From assembly GCA_016778045.1 (NCBI GenBank), contig JADHQG010000011.1, positions 1 through 38,766 of the forward strand: DNA of 38,766 nucleotides, in the 5' to 3' direction. Under the pieces are notes generated by a model. The model was not told the DNA's origin. It searched no databases and worked only from the letters and a program-made list of their open reading frames with translations. Position 1 is the stretch's first letter. Each line of letters starts with the position of its first letter. Made by a program: the position numbers and the translations under genes. Source of the DNA: Luminiphilus sp. (GTDB lineage: Bacteria > Pseudomonadota > Gammaproteobacteria > Pseudomonadales > Halieaceae). Shown piece after piece: positions 29,519 to 38,627 of the stretch.

Positions 29519-31465
29519 CTAAAGCGCCTGCTGATTTTGACCGGCAGCGAGTGGACTCGCAGACAAAGGCGCCGAGATCTGATCCATGGCAAAACCTTCT
29601 GCGGCGGCAATGATACTGTCGGACGTCAAGCCGGCAAGTTGACGACATTCACCTTGCCCCGCGTGAGCGATGAACGCATCCGGAATCCCTACATGCCTCA
29701 CAGCGCGGTCAATCTTGGACTCAGCGAGCCACTCCGCCACACCACTGCCGGCGCCACCGGCGATGGCATTTTCCTCGAGCGTTATGAAGCACTCGTGCTG
29801 GCTTGCCAACGAGCGGAGTAGGTCGACGTCAAGAGGCTTTACCCAACGCATGTCGACCACGGTCGCGCCTAGCGCCTCGCCCGCTAGCATGGCCTGATCC
29901 AGCAACACACCAAAATTCAGTATGGCGACCCCGCTACCTTCTCGAATGACCTGCGCTTTTCCAATCTCCAGGGTGGAGAGGGCCGGGTCAATGGCCACTC
30001 CACAGCCCTCGCCCCGGGGGTAGCGCACTGCAGCGGGACCATCATGAAGCCAGGCGCTCTGTAACATCTGACGGCATTGGTTTTCATCGCTCGGCGCAGC
30101 AATCACCATATTAGGGATGCAGCGCAAGTAAGAGAGATCGAAGGTGCCATGATGCGTTGGGCCGTCCTGCCCCACCAATCCGGCGCGATCGATCGCCAGC
30201 GTGACGTCCAGCCCCTGGAGGGCGACGTCATGGATCAGCTGGTCGTAGCCACGCTGCAGAAAGGTTGAGTAAATCGCCAGAACAGGTTTCAGGCCGTCGC
30301 ATGCCATGCCTGCGGCCAGCGTCACGGAGTGCTGCTCGGCAATCGCGACGTCGTAAAAGCGATCGGGATACTGCTGCGCATAGGCCACCATGCCGGAACC
30401 TTCACACATCGCGGGAGTAATCCCCACCACGCGACGATCCTGTGCGGCTAAATCACAAATCCACTGACCGAACACGTCTTGATATTTGGGCGCCTTAGGC
30501 TTGGCAGGCACGGCAGCCTTGGCCGGCTTCGCGGGCTCAAGTTTGTTGATGGCGTGATAGCCAATGGGGTCTCGTTCGGCCGGTGCGAAGCCTTTGCCTT
30601 TGACGGTGCGAATGTGCAGAAACTGAGGGCCCTTGAGTTCTGCCATGACATTCAAGGTGTTGACCAGCTGCGGCAGGTCGTGTCCGTCCAGCGGGCCGAT
30701 ATAGTGCCAACCCAGCTCCTCAAACATGGTGCCCGGCGCGACCATGCCCTTCATGTGTTCCTCGGTCTTCTTGGCGAGATCCCAGGCGCCTCGCACATGC
30801 TCGAGAATTTTCTTGGAGCCCTCGCGCAACGCGGTGTAGGTCTTACTGGCCCAGATCTTGGCAAAGTAGGTCGCCAGACCTCCCGTATTGTGGCCGATCG
30901 ACATCTGGTTATCGTTCAGGATCACCAGCATATTGGGGCGCTCATGACCGGCATGCGCCAATGCCTCAAAGGCCATACCGCCGGTGATGGCACCGTCGCC
31001 AATTACGGCGATGACCTTGCGATCAATGCCCTGATTCTGCGCGGCCAGTGCCATACCCATCGCAGCGGAAATGCTGGTAGAGGAGTGGCCAACACCGAAG
31101 GTGTCATAGGGGCTCTCGGAGCGCTTTGGAAACCCGGACAGGCCCTCGAGCTGTCGCATGCTGTTCATGCGATCGCGCCGGCCAGTCAGAATCTTGTGCG
31201 GATAGGTTTGGTGCCCGACGTCCCAGACAATGCGATCGTGAGGGGTGTTGAACACGTGGTGAAGTGCCACTGTCAGCTCCACCACGCCCAGCCCCGCACC
31301 GAAGTGGCCACCGGTGCCTGCGACCGAATACAGCAGGTCATGACGTAACTCGTCGGCGAGTCGAACCAAGTCCTGAGTGTCGAGCCCGTTCAATGCCCCC
31401 AAATCGGAAGAGACAGTATCCAGCAGCGGCGTTTCAGGGCGGGTTGTCGGCAGTTCCTCGATCAT
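29519..31465 (-). CDS. dxs: 1-deoxy-D-xylulose-5-phosphate synthase
   Basis: 'HHVFNTPHDRIVWDVGHQTYPHKILTGRRDRM', 'VIGDGAITGGMAFEALAHAG', 'RAGLVGQDGPTHHGTFDLSYLRCIPN'. Confidence 0.97.
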   Translation of the reverse strand: MIEELPTTRPETPLLDTVSSDLGALNGLDTQDLVRLADELRHDLLYSVAGTGGHFGAGLGVVELTVALHHVFNTPHDRIVWDVGHQTYPHKILTGRRDRMNSMRQLEGLSGFPKRSESPYDTFGVGHSSTSISAAMGMALAAQNQGIDRKVIAVIGDGAITGGMAFEALAHAGHERPNMLVILNDNQMSIGHNTGGLATYFAKIWASKTYTALREGSKKILEHVRGAWDLAKKTEEHMKGMVAPGTMFEELGWHYIGPLDGHDLPQLVNTLNVMAELKGPQFLHIRTVKGKGFAPAERDPIGYHAINKLEPAKPAKAAVPAKPKAPKYQDVFGQWICDLAAQDRRVVGITPAMCEGSGMVAYAQQYPDRFYDVAIAEQHSVTLAAGMACDGLKPVLAIYSTFLQRGYDQLIHDVALQGLDVTLAIDRAGLVGQDGPTHHGTFDLSYLRCIPNMVIAAPSDENQCRQMLQSAWLHDGPAAVRYPRGEGCGVAIDPALSTLEIGKAQVIREGSGVAILNFGVLLDQAMLAGEALGATVVDMRWVKPLDVDLLRSLASQHECFITLEENAIAGGAGSGVAEWLAESKIDRAVRHVGIPDAFIAHAGQGECRQLAGLTSDSIIAAAEGFAMDQISAPLSASPLAAGQNQQAL

Positions 31466-31520
31466 GCCGAAGATCATACCCCAAGTGCCGGTTTAAGCGA
31501 CGCCCTAAATCTCCGCGTCG

Positions 31521-31928
31521 TCAGGAGGGATCAAATTGTTTTCTCAGGCGCTCGAGCGCTTTCCGTTCGTGCTTGCCCGGCTTTTGACTGGGTCGCGCCA
31601 ATGAACCGGCAGCTTTGCGAGCCTCGGCGGCGCGGGCTCGACGCAACGTGCTCTCTTCGGTTTCTTCATATAGGGTTTGCGCAATCGGGGCCGATCGTCG
31701 TTGCTCACTGGTGCCTTTCACCACTATCTCTCTTTCATCCCACCCTTGACGGATGCGCAGTGTGTCCCCGGGGGAAATTTCTCGGGAGACTTTGACGCGC
31801 TGGCCCTCGAGTTGCACCTTTCCGCCCTCGATCGCGGTCTTGGCGAGCGTCCGGGTTTTGAAGAAACGGGCGGCCCATAACCATTTGTCGATGCGGACTT
31901 TACTGCCGCTTTGGTCACTGTCAGTCAA
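31521..31928 (-). CDS. hslR: Ribosome-associated heat-shock protein Hsp15 (S4 domain)
   Basis: 'VRIDKWLWAARFFKTRTLAKTAIEGGKVQLEGQRVKVSREISPGDTLRIRQG'. Confidence 0.92.
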   Translation of the reverse strand: MTDSDQSGSKVRIDKWLWAARFFKTRTLAKTAIEGGKVQLEGQRVKVSREISPGDTLRIRQGWDEREIVVKGTSEQRRSAPIAQTLYEETEESTLRRARAAEARKAAGSLARPSQKPGKHERKALERLRKQFDPS

Positions 31929-32625
31929 TGCTTGGCAAGCCCTCGAGGATCTCTTCGAAGTGATGTATCGCTGGATAACGTGTTTCTTCCCTGACGGGTA
32001 ATGTTGAATCCGGCTGACGCAAGGTCAACAGATGTGCGACGCCATAGACCTGCGCGGCGTCTAGCACGTACTCCGAATCATCAATGAAAAGCGTGCGCTG
32101 TGGGTCAAACGGTCGCTCGTTCATCAGCGATGTCCAAAACGCCGGCGTCTCCTTTGGCGTGCCAAAATCATGAGAGCTGATCATGCAATCAAACCACTGT
32201 GCCAGAGGCAGTTGCTGTGCCTTCATCTCCAGTGTCACCGGGTGGGCATTGGTGATGAGCACCACGTCGAGATGACTCGCTTTCAGGTGCTGCAGAAATA
32301 TCTCCGATTGTGGGCGCCAGCGAATGCCTTCGGTGTAGCCTTCTTTGATCGTTGGGATATCCAGATCCAGCCTACGTGACCAAAAATCGAGGCAATACCA
32401 ATTGAGGCGGCCGCGCTCACCGGCAAATACGGGTGCCAACGCCGCTTGGCTAGCGGCCACATCGAGTCCTCTCTGGCGACCCCATTCTCCCGGAACAACG
32501 GTTCCCCAAAAGTGGTTGTCGAACTCCAGATCAAGCAGCGTGCCATCCATGTCCAGCAGAATGGTGTCCAACTGTGTCCAGTCGATGCCCTCTACCGAAA
32601 GGCAGGAGGCTACAGTCATTGCCAT
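31921..32625 (-). CDS. yrfG: HAD-family GMP/IMP nucleotidase (YrfG-like)
   Basis: 'DTILLDMDGTLLDLEFDNHFW', 'VVLITNAHPVTLEMK', 'TLFIDDSEYVLDAAQVYGV'. Confidence 0.87.
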   Translation of the reverse strand: MAMTVASCLSVEGIDWTQLDTILLDMDGTLLDLEFDNHFWGTVVPGEWGRQRGLDVAASQAALAPVFAGERGRLNWYCLDFWSRRLDLDIPTIKEGYTEGIRWRPQSEIFLQHLKASHLDVVLITNAHPVTLEMKAQQLPLAQWFDCMISSHDFGTPKETPAFWTSLMNERPFDPQRTLFIDDSEYVLDAAQVYGVAHLLTLRQPDSTLPVREETRYPAIHHFEEILEGLPSID

Positions 32626-32644
32626 CGGGTGCTACCCTGTCGAG

Positions 32645-33538
32645 ATGAGCGATGATCACTATAGCGGGAACTCCGGTCTCGATGCGATGTTGCGCGAGAC
32701 GAAACTGGCGCTTCCCGAATTAATCGAGTCACTGCGAGCCTTGGCGGCGGACGCGTCGCAGTGCATTCTCGACTTGTATGCGGTTGCGGGGGAAGTAGCA
32801 GTCAGTCAAAAGTCTGATGCGAGCCCCGTGACCGAAGCCGATCATGCTTCGCATCGTTTGATTTGCGAGGGGTTGAATGGGTTGACCCCGACGATCCCCA
32901 TTCTGTCCGAAGAGTCCACCTTGGAGCAGCTAATTGGTCGCCGGGATTGGCCACTCTGCTGGATGATTGATCCGTTGGACGGCACGCGAGAATTTCTCGA
33001 GGGCACTGGCGAGTTCACGGTCAATATTGCCTTGATCGTCGAGGCCGAAGCGGTCCTGGGGTTGATTGCGGCGCCCAATCGAGGGTACGTCGATTTCGGG
33101 GTGCCCGACTGGGGCGCACAACGCTACCCGTTGTTTGCTGGCGGTGACGCAGAGGCTTTGGTCACGCGCTCACTCGATACGGCGCGCCCGCTGGTGATGT
33201 CTGCAAGCGCACGTCACCGAGAGGAGCGGGTACAAGTGATGCTGGGTCGACTGTCTGAGCTCGCGAAGGGTGCCGAGCGTCTGGACGCAGGCAGTGCACT
33301 GAAATTCTGTGACGTGGCATCAGGCGTAGCGGATGTGTATCCGCGTACTTCGCCTTGCTATGAATGGGATCTGGCAGCTGGCGATGCGCTCGTGCGGGCA
33401 GCGGGTGGGCGTGTTACGACATTGGAGGGGGCGCCGGTCCGTTACAACCAGTGGGATAGCCTGAAGGCGCCGAAGTTTGTCGCGGCCGCTGACGCCAACG
33501 TGAACTACCTGGAGTTGATGCCCGACCCGGATCTTTGA
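32645..33538 (+). CDS. cysQ: 3'(2'),5'-bisphosphate nucleotidase CysQ
   Basis: 'KSDASPVTEADHASHRLI', 'WMIDPLDGTREFLEGTGEFTVNIALI', 'CYEWDLAAGDALVRAAGGRV'; ATG at 32645. Confidence 0.93.
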   Translation: MSDDHYSGNSGLDAMLRETKLALPELIESLRALAADASQCILDLYAVAGEVAVSQKSDASPVTEADHASHRLICEGLNGLTPTIPILSEESTLEQLIGRRDWPLCWMIDPLDGTREFLEGTGEFTVNIALIVEAEAVLGLIAAPNRGYVDFGVPDWGAQRYPLFAGGDAEALVTRSLDTARPLVMSASARHREERVQVMLGRLSELAKGAERLDAGSALKFCDVASGVADVYPRTSPCYEWDLAAGDALVRAAGGRVTTLEGAPVRYNQWDSLKAPKFVAAADANVNYLELMPDPDL

Positions 33539-33700
33539 TGCCAGTGGACTCGACGCATAGCTCCGCGATTGAGGGACGGGTGCCGAGCAGGTTTTCCGAG
33601 TACCCAAGAGTGAGAGATTGCGTCCCTTTTTGTCGTCACGGAGCTTGTCACTGTCGTCAAACCGCAGTTAGATTGGACGGTGGCAGGGGCAGGGTAGCGA

Positions 33701-33934
33701 ATGACTGAGCGGGTCGGACCAGATCAATCGGCGGCTAATGAGGATCTCACGCCCCTCGAGCGCTTGGCGTTGATGCAAACCCAGCACCGCACCTTGGACC
33801 AGAAGATTATCGAGCTGCAGGCTCGGCCTTGGCAGAACCAGCTGTTGGTGCAACGCCTCAAAAAAGAAAAACTGCGGCTCAAAGAGTCGATCGAGCGTCT
33901 GAAAGACGACATCATTCCCGACCTCAACGCCTGA
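33701..33934 (+). CDS. DUF465/YdcH-like small protein
   Basis: 'MQTQHRTLDQKIIELQARPWQNQLLVQRLKKEKLRLKESIERLKDDIIPDL'. Confidence 0.75.
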   Translation: MTERVGPDQSAANEDLTPLERLALMQTQHRTLDQKIIELQARPWQNQLLVQRLKKEKLRLKESIERLKDDIIPDLNA

Positions 33935-33977
33935 CGGGTTCTGTTAAGACTCGCCAACGGTGCGGGCGGGGACCAAA

Positions 33978-34032
33978 GCGGGGTTATTGCGGGGCTATTG
34001 CGGGTCTATTGCGGGGTTATGAGGGTGCTATT
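33978..34032. repeat. Five tandem imperfect 11-bp repeats
   Basis: GCGGGGTTATT / GCGGGGCTATT / GCGGGTCTATT / GCGGGGTTATG / AGGGTGCTATT. Confidence 0.85.
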
Positions 34033-34558
34033 GAAGGTGAAGGCCCTCCTGCTCGAGTAGCGCCACCTTGATTTCAATTCCACCGGTAAAGCCGGTTAGC
34101 GATCGGTCGCTGCCAATAACGCGATGGCAGGGCACTATGATGGGGAGTGGATTGCGGCCAACCGCGCCGCCGACTGGGCGAGCTGACTTCGGCCGACCAA
34201 TGGCCTTGGCAATATCGCCGTAGCTCACGGTTTCGCCATAGGGGATGTCCATCAGGGCTCGCCAAACAGTGTCTTGAAACGACGTGCCACGCCAGTTAAG
34301 CGGGACTGAAAAAGCCGTTAGGCGACCCTCAAAGTAGGCCTGCAATTCGCGCTTTGCCTCGGTGAGTAGAGCATGGGTGATCGAGGACTTGGGCGTGTGT
34401 TGGGCTCGTCTGGGAAAGCGGATGGCCGTGAGGCCCGTTTCATCGGCCTCAAGGCTTAACGTGCCTACAGGCGTAATTAGCGTGTCAAAAAATAACGTCA
34501 ACGCGACACGCTCTCTGGGCGTGCGGTGGATTCTGGCGCCAGCAGAAGACCCACGCAC
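34028..34558 (-). CDS. ogt: Methylated-DNA--[protein]-cysteine S-methyltransferase
   Basis: 'FQDTVWRALMDIPYGETVSYGDIAKAIGRPKSARPVGGAVGRNPLPIIVPCHRVIGS'; exact start uncertain. Confidence 0.92.
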   Translation of the reverse strand: MRGSSAGARIHRTPRERVALTLFFDTLITPVGTLSLEADETGLTAIRFPRRAQHTPKSSITHALLTEAKRELQAYFEGRLTAFSVPLNWRGTSFQDTVWRALMDIPYGETVSYGDIAKAIGRPKSARPVGGAVGRNPLPIIVPCHRVIGSDRSLTGFTGGIEIKVALLEQEGLHLQ

Positions 34559-34854
34559 AACACCAACATCAGCAGTTCCAGCCCGTCAGAAAATTGTGGG
34601 ACGTTGTTGACCTGAAGCCCATTAGCGGCCGTCACAATGCAGAGCAACGCGGTCAGCACAAGGCTCAAGCGACCGTTGCCCATCAGCCCAAGCGCTAGCA
34701 GGATAAAGATGACGCCCCGGCCGGCCGCCATCAGCACATTACGATCAAGGGACTGCAGCCACAGTTGTGAGATCAGCACGATACCGGTCAGCAGGGCCAA
34801 CATCATTGCGAGCAAGCGAAGACGCTCAATAGTGGGTGAGAGGGGATTCGGCAT
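34498..34854 (-). CDS. Hypothetical small integral membrane protein
   Basis: 118 aa ORF with several hydrophobic segments ('LLAMMLALLTGIVLISQLWL', 'GVIFILLALGLMG', 'LVLTALLCIVTAANG', 'LLMLVLCVGLLLA'); overlaps the 5' end of the ogt ORF. Confidence 0.6.
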   Translation of the reverse strand: MPNPLSPTIERLRLLAMMLALLTGIVLISQLWLQSLDRNVLMAAGRGVIFILLALGLMGNGRLSLVLTALLCIVTAANGLQVNNVPQFSDGLELLMLVLCVGLLLAPESTARPESVSR

Positions 34855-34895
34855 CTGGCGGTTCTTACCTCAGCCCATGGCAATAAAGTGGGAGC

Positions 34896-35783
34896 ATGAT
34901 GACAGTGAAGCCAGCGCAAAAAAAGGCCGTTGGTGAGAATGATAACGGCGGTTCGTCACGGGGTATGATGCGACGCGTGAACACACTGTCTCTGAATCCG
35001 ACTGCCATTTCAGCGCGGTTGACGGCCCAATCCATCGCCATCTGGCAGCTGGTGGTGAAGCCCGTTGTCACCTCCACAAACGACATCGTCCGTGATTATG
35101 ACGCAAAGGGCGAAGGTCACGGCGTGGCGGTAATGGCTGAGGAGCAGACGCGGGGTCGTGGCAGGCGAGGTCGGATTTGGCACAGCCCGGCGGGTGCCAA
35201 CTTGTATTGCTCGTCCGGCTGGCACTTTAGCGGGCCAGTGGAGGCGCTGTCCGGCCTCAGCCTCGCTGTGGGTGCCATGGTCGCCGAAGCCGCTATGGAG
35301 GTTTGCGGGGCTGACCTGCAACTCAAATGGCCGAATGACCTCTACGCGGGTGATCAGAAAGTGGGTGGGGTCCTGATTGAAATGTTGGGCGCCCGCGACA
35401 ACGCGCAGAGCGCGGTCATCGGCATCGGCTTGAATGTGTCGATGTCGGCGGATGACGGGGCGCCAATTGATCGTCCATGGACCGATCTCGCGACCGCGTC
35501 GGGCCAGAATATCGATCGCAATGAGCTGGCCTCGGCCGTCTTGAACCAACTTGCAGAGGGCCTGGTACAGATAGACCAGCAGGGTTGTGTCCCTTGGCTC
35601 AATCTCTGGCGACAGCGGGATTATTTAAAAGGGCGGTCCATTGTGATCGACGGCTCACCCCCGGTAGCCGGCATTGCTGCTGGCGTTAGCGACTCAGGGG
35701 CGTTGTTGATCGAGACCGAGTCGGGCCGGCAAGAAGTCTCGGGTGGGGAGGCGAGTGTGCTTGAGATGGGAGCGCTGAGATGA
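34896..35783 (+). CDS. birA: Biotin--[acetyl-CoA-carboxylase] ligase (apparently without the N-terminal HTH)
   Basis: 'VTSTNDIVRDYDAKGEGHGVAVMAEEQTRGRGRRGRIWHSPAGANLYCSSGW', 'LKWPNDLYAGDQKVGGVLIE'; true start may be 34965 or 34977. Confidence 0.9.
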   Translation: MMTVKPAQKKAVGENDNGGSSRGMMRRVNTLSLNPTAISARLTAQSIAIWQLVVKPVVTSTNDIVRDYDAKGEGHGVAVMAEEQTRGRGRRGRIWHSPAGANLYCSSGWHFSGPVEALSGLSLAVGAMVAEAAMEVCGADLQLKWPNDLYAGDQKVGGVLIEMLGARDNAQSAVIGIGLNVSMSADDGAPIDRPWTDLATASGQNIDRNELASAVLNQLAEGLVQIDQQGCVPWLNLWRQRDYLKGRSIVIDGSPPVAGIAAGVSDSGALLIETESGRQEVSGGEASVLEMGALR

Positions 35784-36523
35784 GGACGTTGGCGCCTTGG
35801 CTATTGCTCGATGTCGGTAACACGGCGATCAAATGGCGGCTCGCTGATGAGCATGGCCTGCTTGAGCCGGGTGGTATTGCGGCCGATCTAAAAGTACTGC
35901 AGGAGGAATTGCGCGACGTGACGTGGCAGAGAGTCGCCGTATCGAGTGTGGCGACTGACGAATTTGATGCGTCATTGCGTAGCGTGCTTGAAGCCCTGCA
36001 TGCCGCGCCGGTGTGGCTTGCGATGGCCGATGCCCGATGCGGTGATTTAATTAACGCCTACCCCAAGCCACAGCAACTCGGCGTGGACCGCTGGTTGGCG
36101 ATGCTCGCTGCTCGCGCCTGCGACAGAGGGCCGGTCTGTGTCATCGATGCCGGCACTGCGATCACGATCGATTTAGTGTCTGCTAGTGGTCAGCATGGAG
36201 GAGGCTATATTTTGCCCGGCGTTGACCTCATGCGCCGCGCGCTCACTACCGAGACCGGACGAATTCAAGTGCCGGCGTTGGCGCCACCCACGATGCAGCC
36301 GGGCGCTGACTCGGTAGCCTGTGTCAGTGCGGGTATCTGGCATGCCGCTCTGGGTGGCGTGCACTCAGTGCTGGCTGGGCATCCTGATCACGCCCCGTTG
36401 CTGACAGGAGGCTCTGCCGGCGCACTGTTAGAGCTGGGATTGAATGCTGAGTCGCGGCCCGACTTGGTATTAGAGGGGCTCAGGCTCTGGTTGCGGCACA
36501 AGCTTGACGATAGCGTTTCCTGA
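35780..36523 (+). CDS. coaX: Type III pantothenate kinase
   Basis: 'WLLLDVGNTAIKWRL', 'GVDRWLAMLAAR', 'VIDAGTAITIDLVSASGQHGGGYILPG'. Confidence 0.94.
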   Translation: MRTLAPWLLLDVGNTAIKWRLADEHGLLEPGGIAADLKVLQEELRDVTWQRVAVSSVATDEFDASLRSVLEALHAAPVWLAMADARCGDLINAYPKPQQLGVDRWLAMLAARACDRGPVCVIDAGTAITIDLVSASGQHGGGYILPGVDLMRRALTTETGRIQVPALAPPTMQPGADSVACVSAGIWHAALGGVHSVLAGHPDHAPLLTGGSAGALLELGLNAESRPDLVLEGLRLWLRHKLDDSVS

Positions 36524-36579
36524 GGGGATGATGCGCTCGCTTCAGGCATCGCGAGCGATCGCTCTCGGTCCAGGGTTCG

Positions 36580-36655
36580 GCTGGCGTAGCTCAGTAGGTA
36601 GAGCAGCTGATTTGTAATCAGCCGGTCGGGGGTTCGATTCCTCTCGCCAGCTCCA
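36580..36655 (+). tRNA. tRNA-Thr (TGT)
   Basis: GCTGGCGTAGCTCAGTAGGTAGAGCAGCTGATTTGTAATCAGCCGGTCGGGGGTTCGATTCCTCTCGCCAGCTCCA; canonical cloverleaf, encoded CCA. Confidence 0.97.
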
Positions 36656-36770
36656 TTCTTGTGTCATGCCGGCACAGCAACACCGTCGTACGGGTCGTTG
36701 CCCTCTCAGGTTCTCATTTTCAGACAATAGTTTGATAACATTGCTGTGTCCGAGTTTTTGCGAATCATTT

Positions 36771-36809
36771 GCGGCACATCGCGGCACATCGCGGCACATC
36801 GCGGCGCAT
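36771..36809. repeat. 10-bp tandem repeat, three perfect copies plus a partial
   Basis: gcggcacatc x3 followed by gcggcgcat, 41 bp upstream of the CDS at 36851. Confidence 0.9.
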
Positions 36810-36850
36810 AAAGTCAAAAAGCGCCTGGCAAGGCGAAAGAGGGGAGGCAT

Positions 36851-37918
36851 GTGGACTTCATCAAAACTCTGATTATCAGCGTCACATTCTGTGTCCTGTC
36901 GCTGTCAGTCACTGCGGCCGGAGCCAGCGAGTCGGACTGCCCGCAGGGCACAGACTCGGCGACGGACTGCGTCTTATCGACGGAAAACACAGTGAGTGGC
37001 CTGGGTGAGGATGAGGACGATATGTTCGTGATTTTGCCTCACCTCGAAGACAGAGAATTGGGTGAGCCCAATATCGATGAGGAGGGAGCACCGGTTATTT
37101 GGAACCACCCTTTACCGTTTTTCGGTCAGGCGGTGACGGACTTGGGATTTGAATTGCCATTGCCCTTTGGCATCAGCGTGATTCCTGCCACTTTTGAGCA
37201 GGATCTCACCTTGAGAGATTTGAACTTGGGCTTGCAGGGAGAGGCAGACCGCCCCATCGATGCGGTCGAGTTCCGAAATCCTTCGGTGCGCAACTCGGCA
37301 CTACAGGTGAAGTTTGATGCGTGGCTATTCCCGTTTATGAATATCTTTGCCACCGTGGGGCGCGTTGATGGTCGCGCAACCATCCCGCTTTCCGTGCTGG
37401 GCAGTGAATTATTGCCCGAGCAGTGCGACAGACCCATTGCGGTGCCTGCTGTATGTGATAGGGAGCTTGAGGGCACAGCCAAGCCCAACTATGAAGGGAG
37501 CAACTGGTCGGTGGGTACCACCTTGGCGATGGGCTGGCAGCAGTTTTTCGTCGTGCTGCCCATCGTCTACGCCGTTAGCGATGTCAACATTTTGGACACG
37601 GACGTCGATGCTCTGAACATCAGTCCACGCGTCGGTATCAATGCGGAGTTGGGCCCCTACGGTGATTTATCCTTTTTCGTAGGTGCTACCTATCTAAAAG
37701 CCGAAGTTGAGGTGGCAGGCGAGATCACCTTCGATACGGGGCTCGTCCCTGGCGAGCAGACGACTCTGAGTTATCGCCTGATCGAAGAAAACAGTGATGT
37801 CTGGAACGGGGTTGTCGGCGCCAATTGGCAAATCAATCAGCGCTGGGGCGTATTGTTTGAGGTTGGCTACGGTGGTTCGCGAAGCGACGTGATTGCCGGG
37901 CTGACCTACCGATTTTGA
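36851..37918 (+). CDS. Hypothetical secreted/outer-membrane beta-barrel-like protein
   Basis: Signal peptide 'FIKTLIISVTFCVLSLSVTAAGA', alternating beta-like C-terminus ending in aromatic Phe ('...VGYGGSRSDVIAGLTYRF'); GTG start. Confidence 0.75.
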   Translation: MDFIKTLIISVTFCVLSLSVTAAGASESDCPQGTDSATDCVLSTENTVSGLGEDEDDMFVILPHLEDRELGEPNIDEEGAPVIWNHPLPFFGQAVTDLGFELPLPFGISVIPATFEQDLTLRDLNLGLQGEADRPIDAVEFRNPSVRNSALQVKFDAWLFPFMNIFATVGRVDGRATIPLSVLGSELLPEQCDRPIAVPAVCDRELEGTAKPNYEGSNWSVGTTLAMGWQQFFVVLPIVYAVSDVNILDTDVDALNISPRVGINAELGPYGDLSFFVGATYLKAEVEVAGEITFDTGLVPGEQTTLSYRLIEENSDVWNGVVGANWQINQRWGVLFEVGYGGSRSDVIAGLTYRF

Positions 37919-38163
37919 TGACTTTCGCGAAGCGCGTGCTCCTCACGCCTGTTTGGCGCTTCAATAGTTCAACCAGCATTTAAAGGCGGCGGCCTTGATC
38001 GCAACTGGGGCCGGTGGCGGCAGTTGATCCTTTCCCCCTTACAAGCGGCCTAAACAAGCCCCCATGCGGACCGCTGGCTCGGTGCCGGCCGAGGCGATTG
38101 AGCGTTCACTCCACAAGACGCTGTTTCCCTTCTCTGGGGCGGATAATTCCCTCTATGGGGCTG

Positions 38164-38192
38164 TTGACACAGGGTGTCGAGATCTAGAGAAT
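38164..38192 (+). promoter_or_regulatory. Sigma70-type promoter for the tRNA-Tyr-Gly-Thr-tuf cluster
   Basis: TTGACA - 17 bp - GAGAAT followed by GC-rich discriminator GTGCGCCC, ending 13 nt before tRNA-Tyr. Confidence 0.6.
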
Positions 38193-38204
38193 GTGCGCCC
38201 TTCC

Positions 38205-38288
38205 GGAGGGGTTCCCGAGTGGCCAAAGGGATCAGACTGTAAATCTGACGCGCGAGCTTCGGTGGTTCGAATCCACCCCCCTCCACCA
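38205..38288 (+). tRNA. tRNA-Tyr (GTA)
   Basis: GGAGGGGTTCCCGAGTGGCCAAAGGGATCAGACTGTAAATCTGACGCGCGAGCTTCGGTGGTTCGAATCCACCCCCCTCCACCA. Confidence 0.97.
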
Positions 38289-38357
38289 AGGTTAAGGCCG
38301 GCGGGGGCTGTGATTCCCGTCGTATGGTGTGGGTCCCGGGGTGGGAGAAGCTTAGCC

Positions 38358-38431
<74 letters not shown>

Positions 38432-38448
38432 ACAAGGGCAGCAGTTTT

Positions 38449-38524
<76 letters not shown>

Positions 38525-38627
38525 ATTCGGTGTGACGCCCGAGGGCGAAACACCGGTAGGCAGATAGGTAGAGAGTAAGGCGCACCTAGGGCGCCAGTGA
38601 TACGAGAACTCAGGAGAGTGTGTCGCC

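Noticed and set aside
30479-31348. 289 aa plus-strand ORF
   Set aside because: Antisense to dxs; no recognisable domain, shadow ORF
36542-36850. 102 aa minus-strand ORF containing 'SWREESNPRPADYKSAALPTELRQ'
   Set aside because: Antisense translation across tRNA-Thr(TGT); spurious
38050-38289. 79 aa minus-strand ORF 'MVEGGGFEPPKLARQIYSLIPLATREPL...'
   Set aside because: Antisense translation of tRNA-Tyr; a well-known type of spurious ORF
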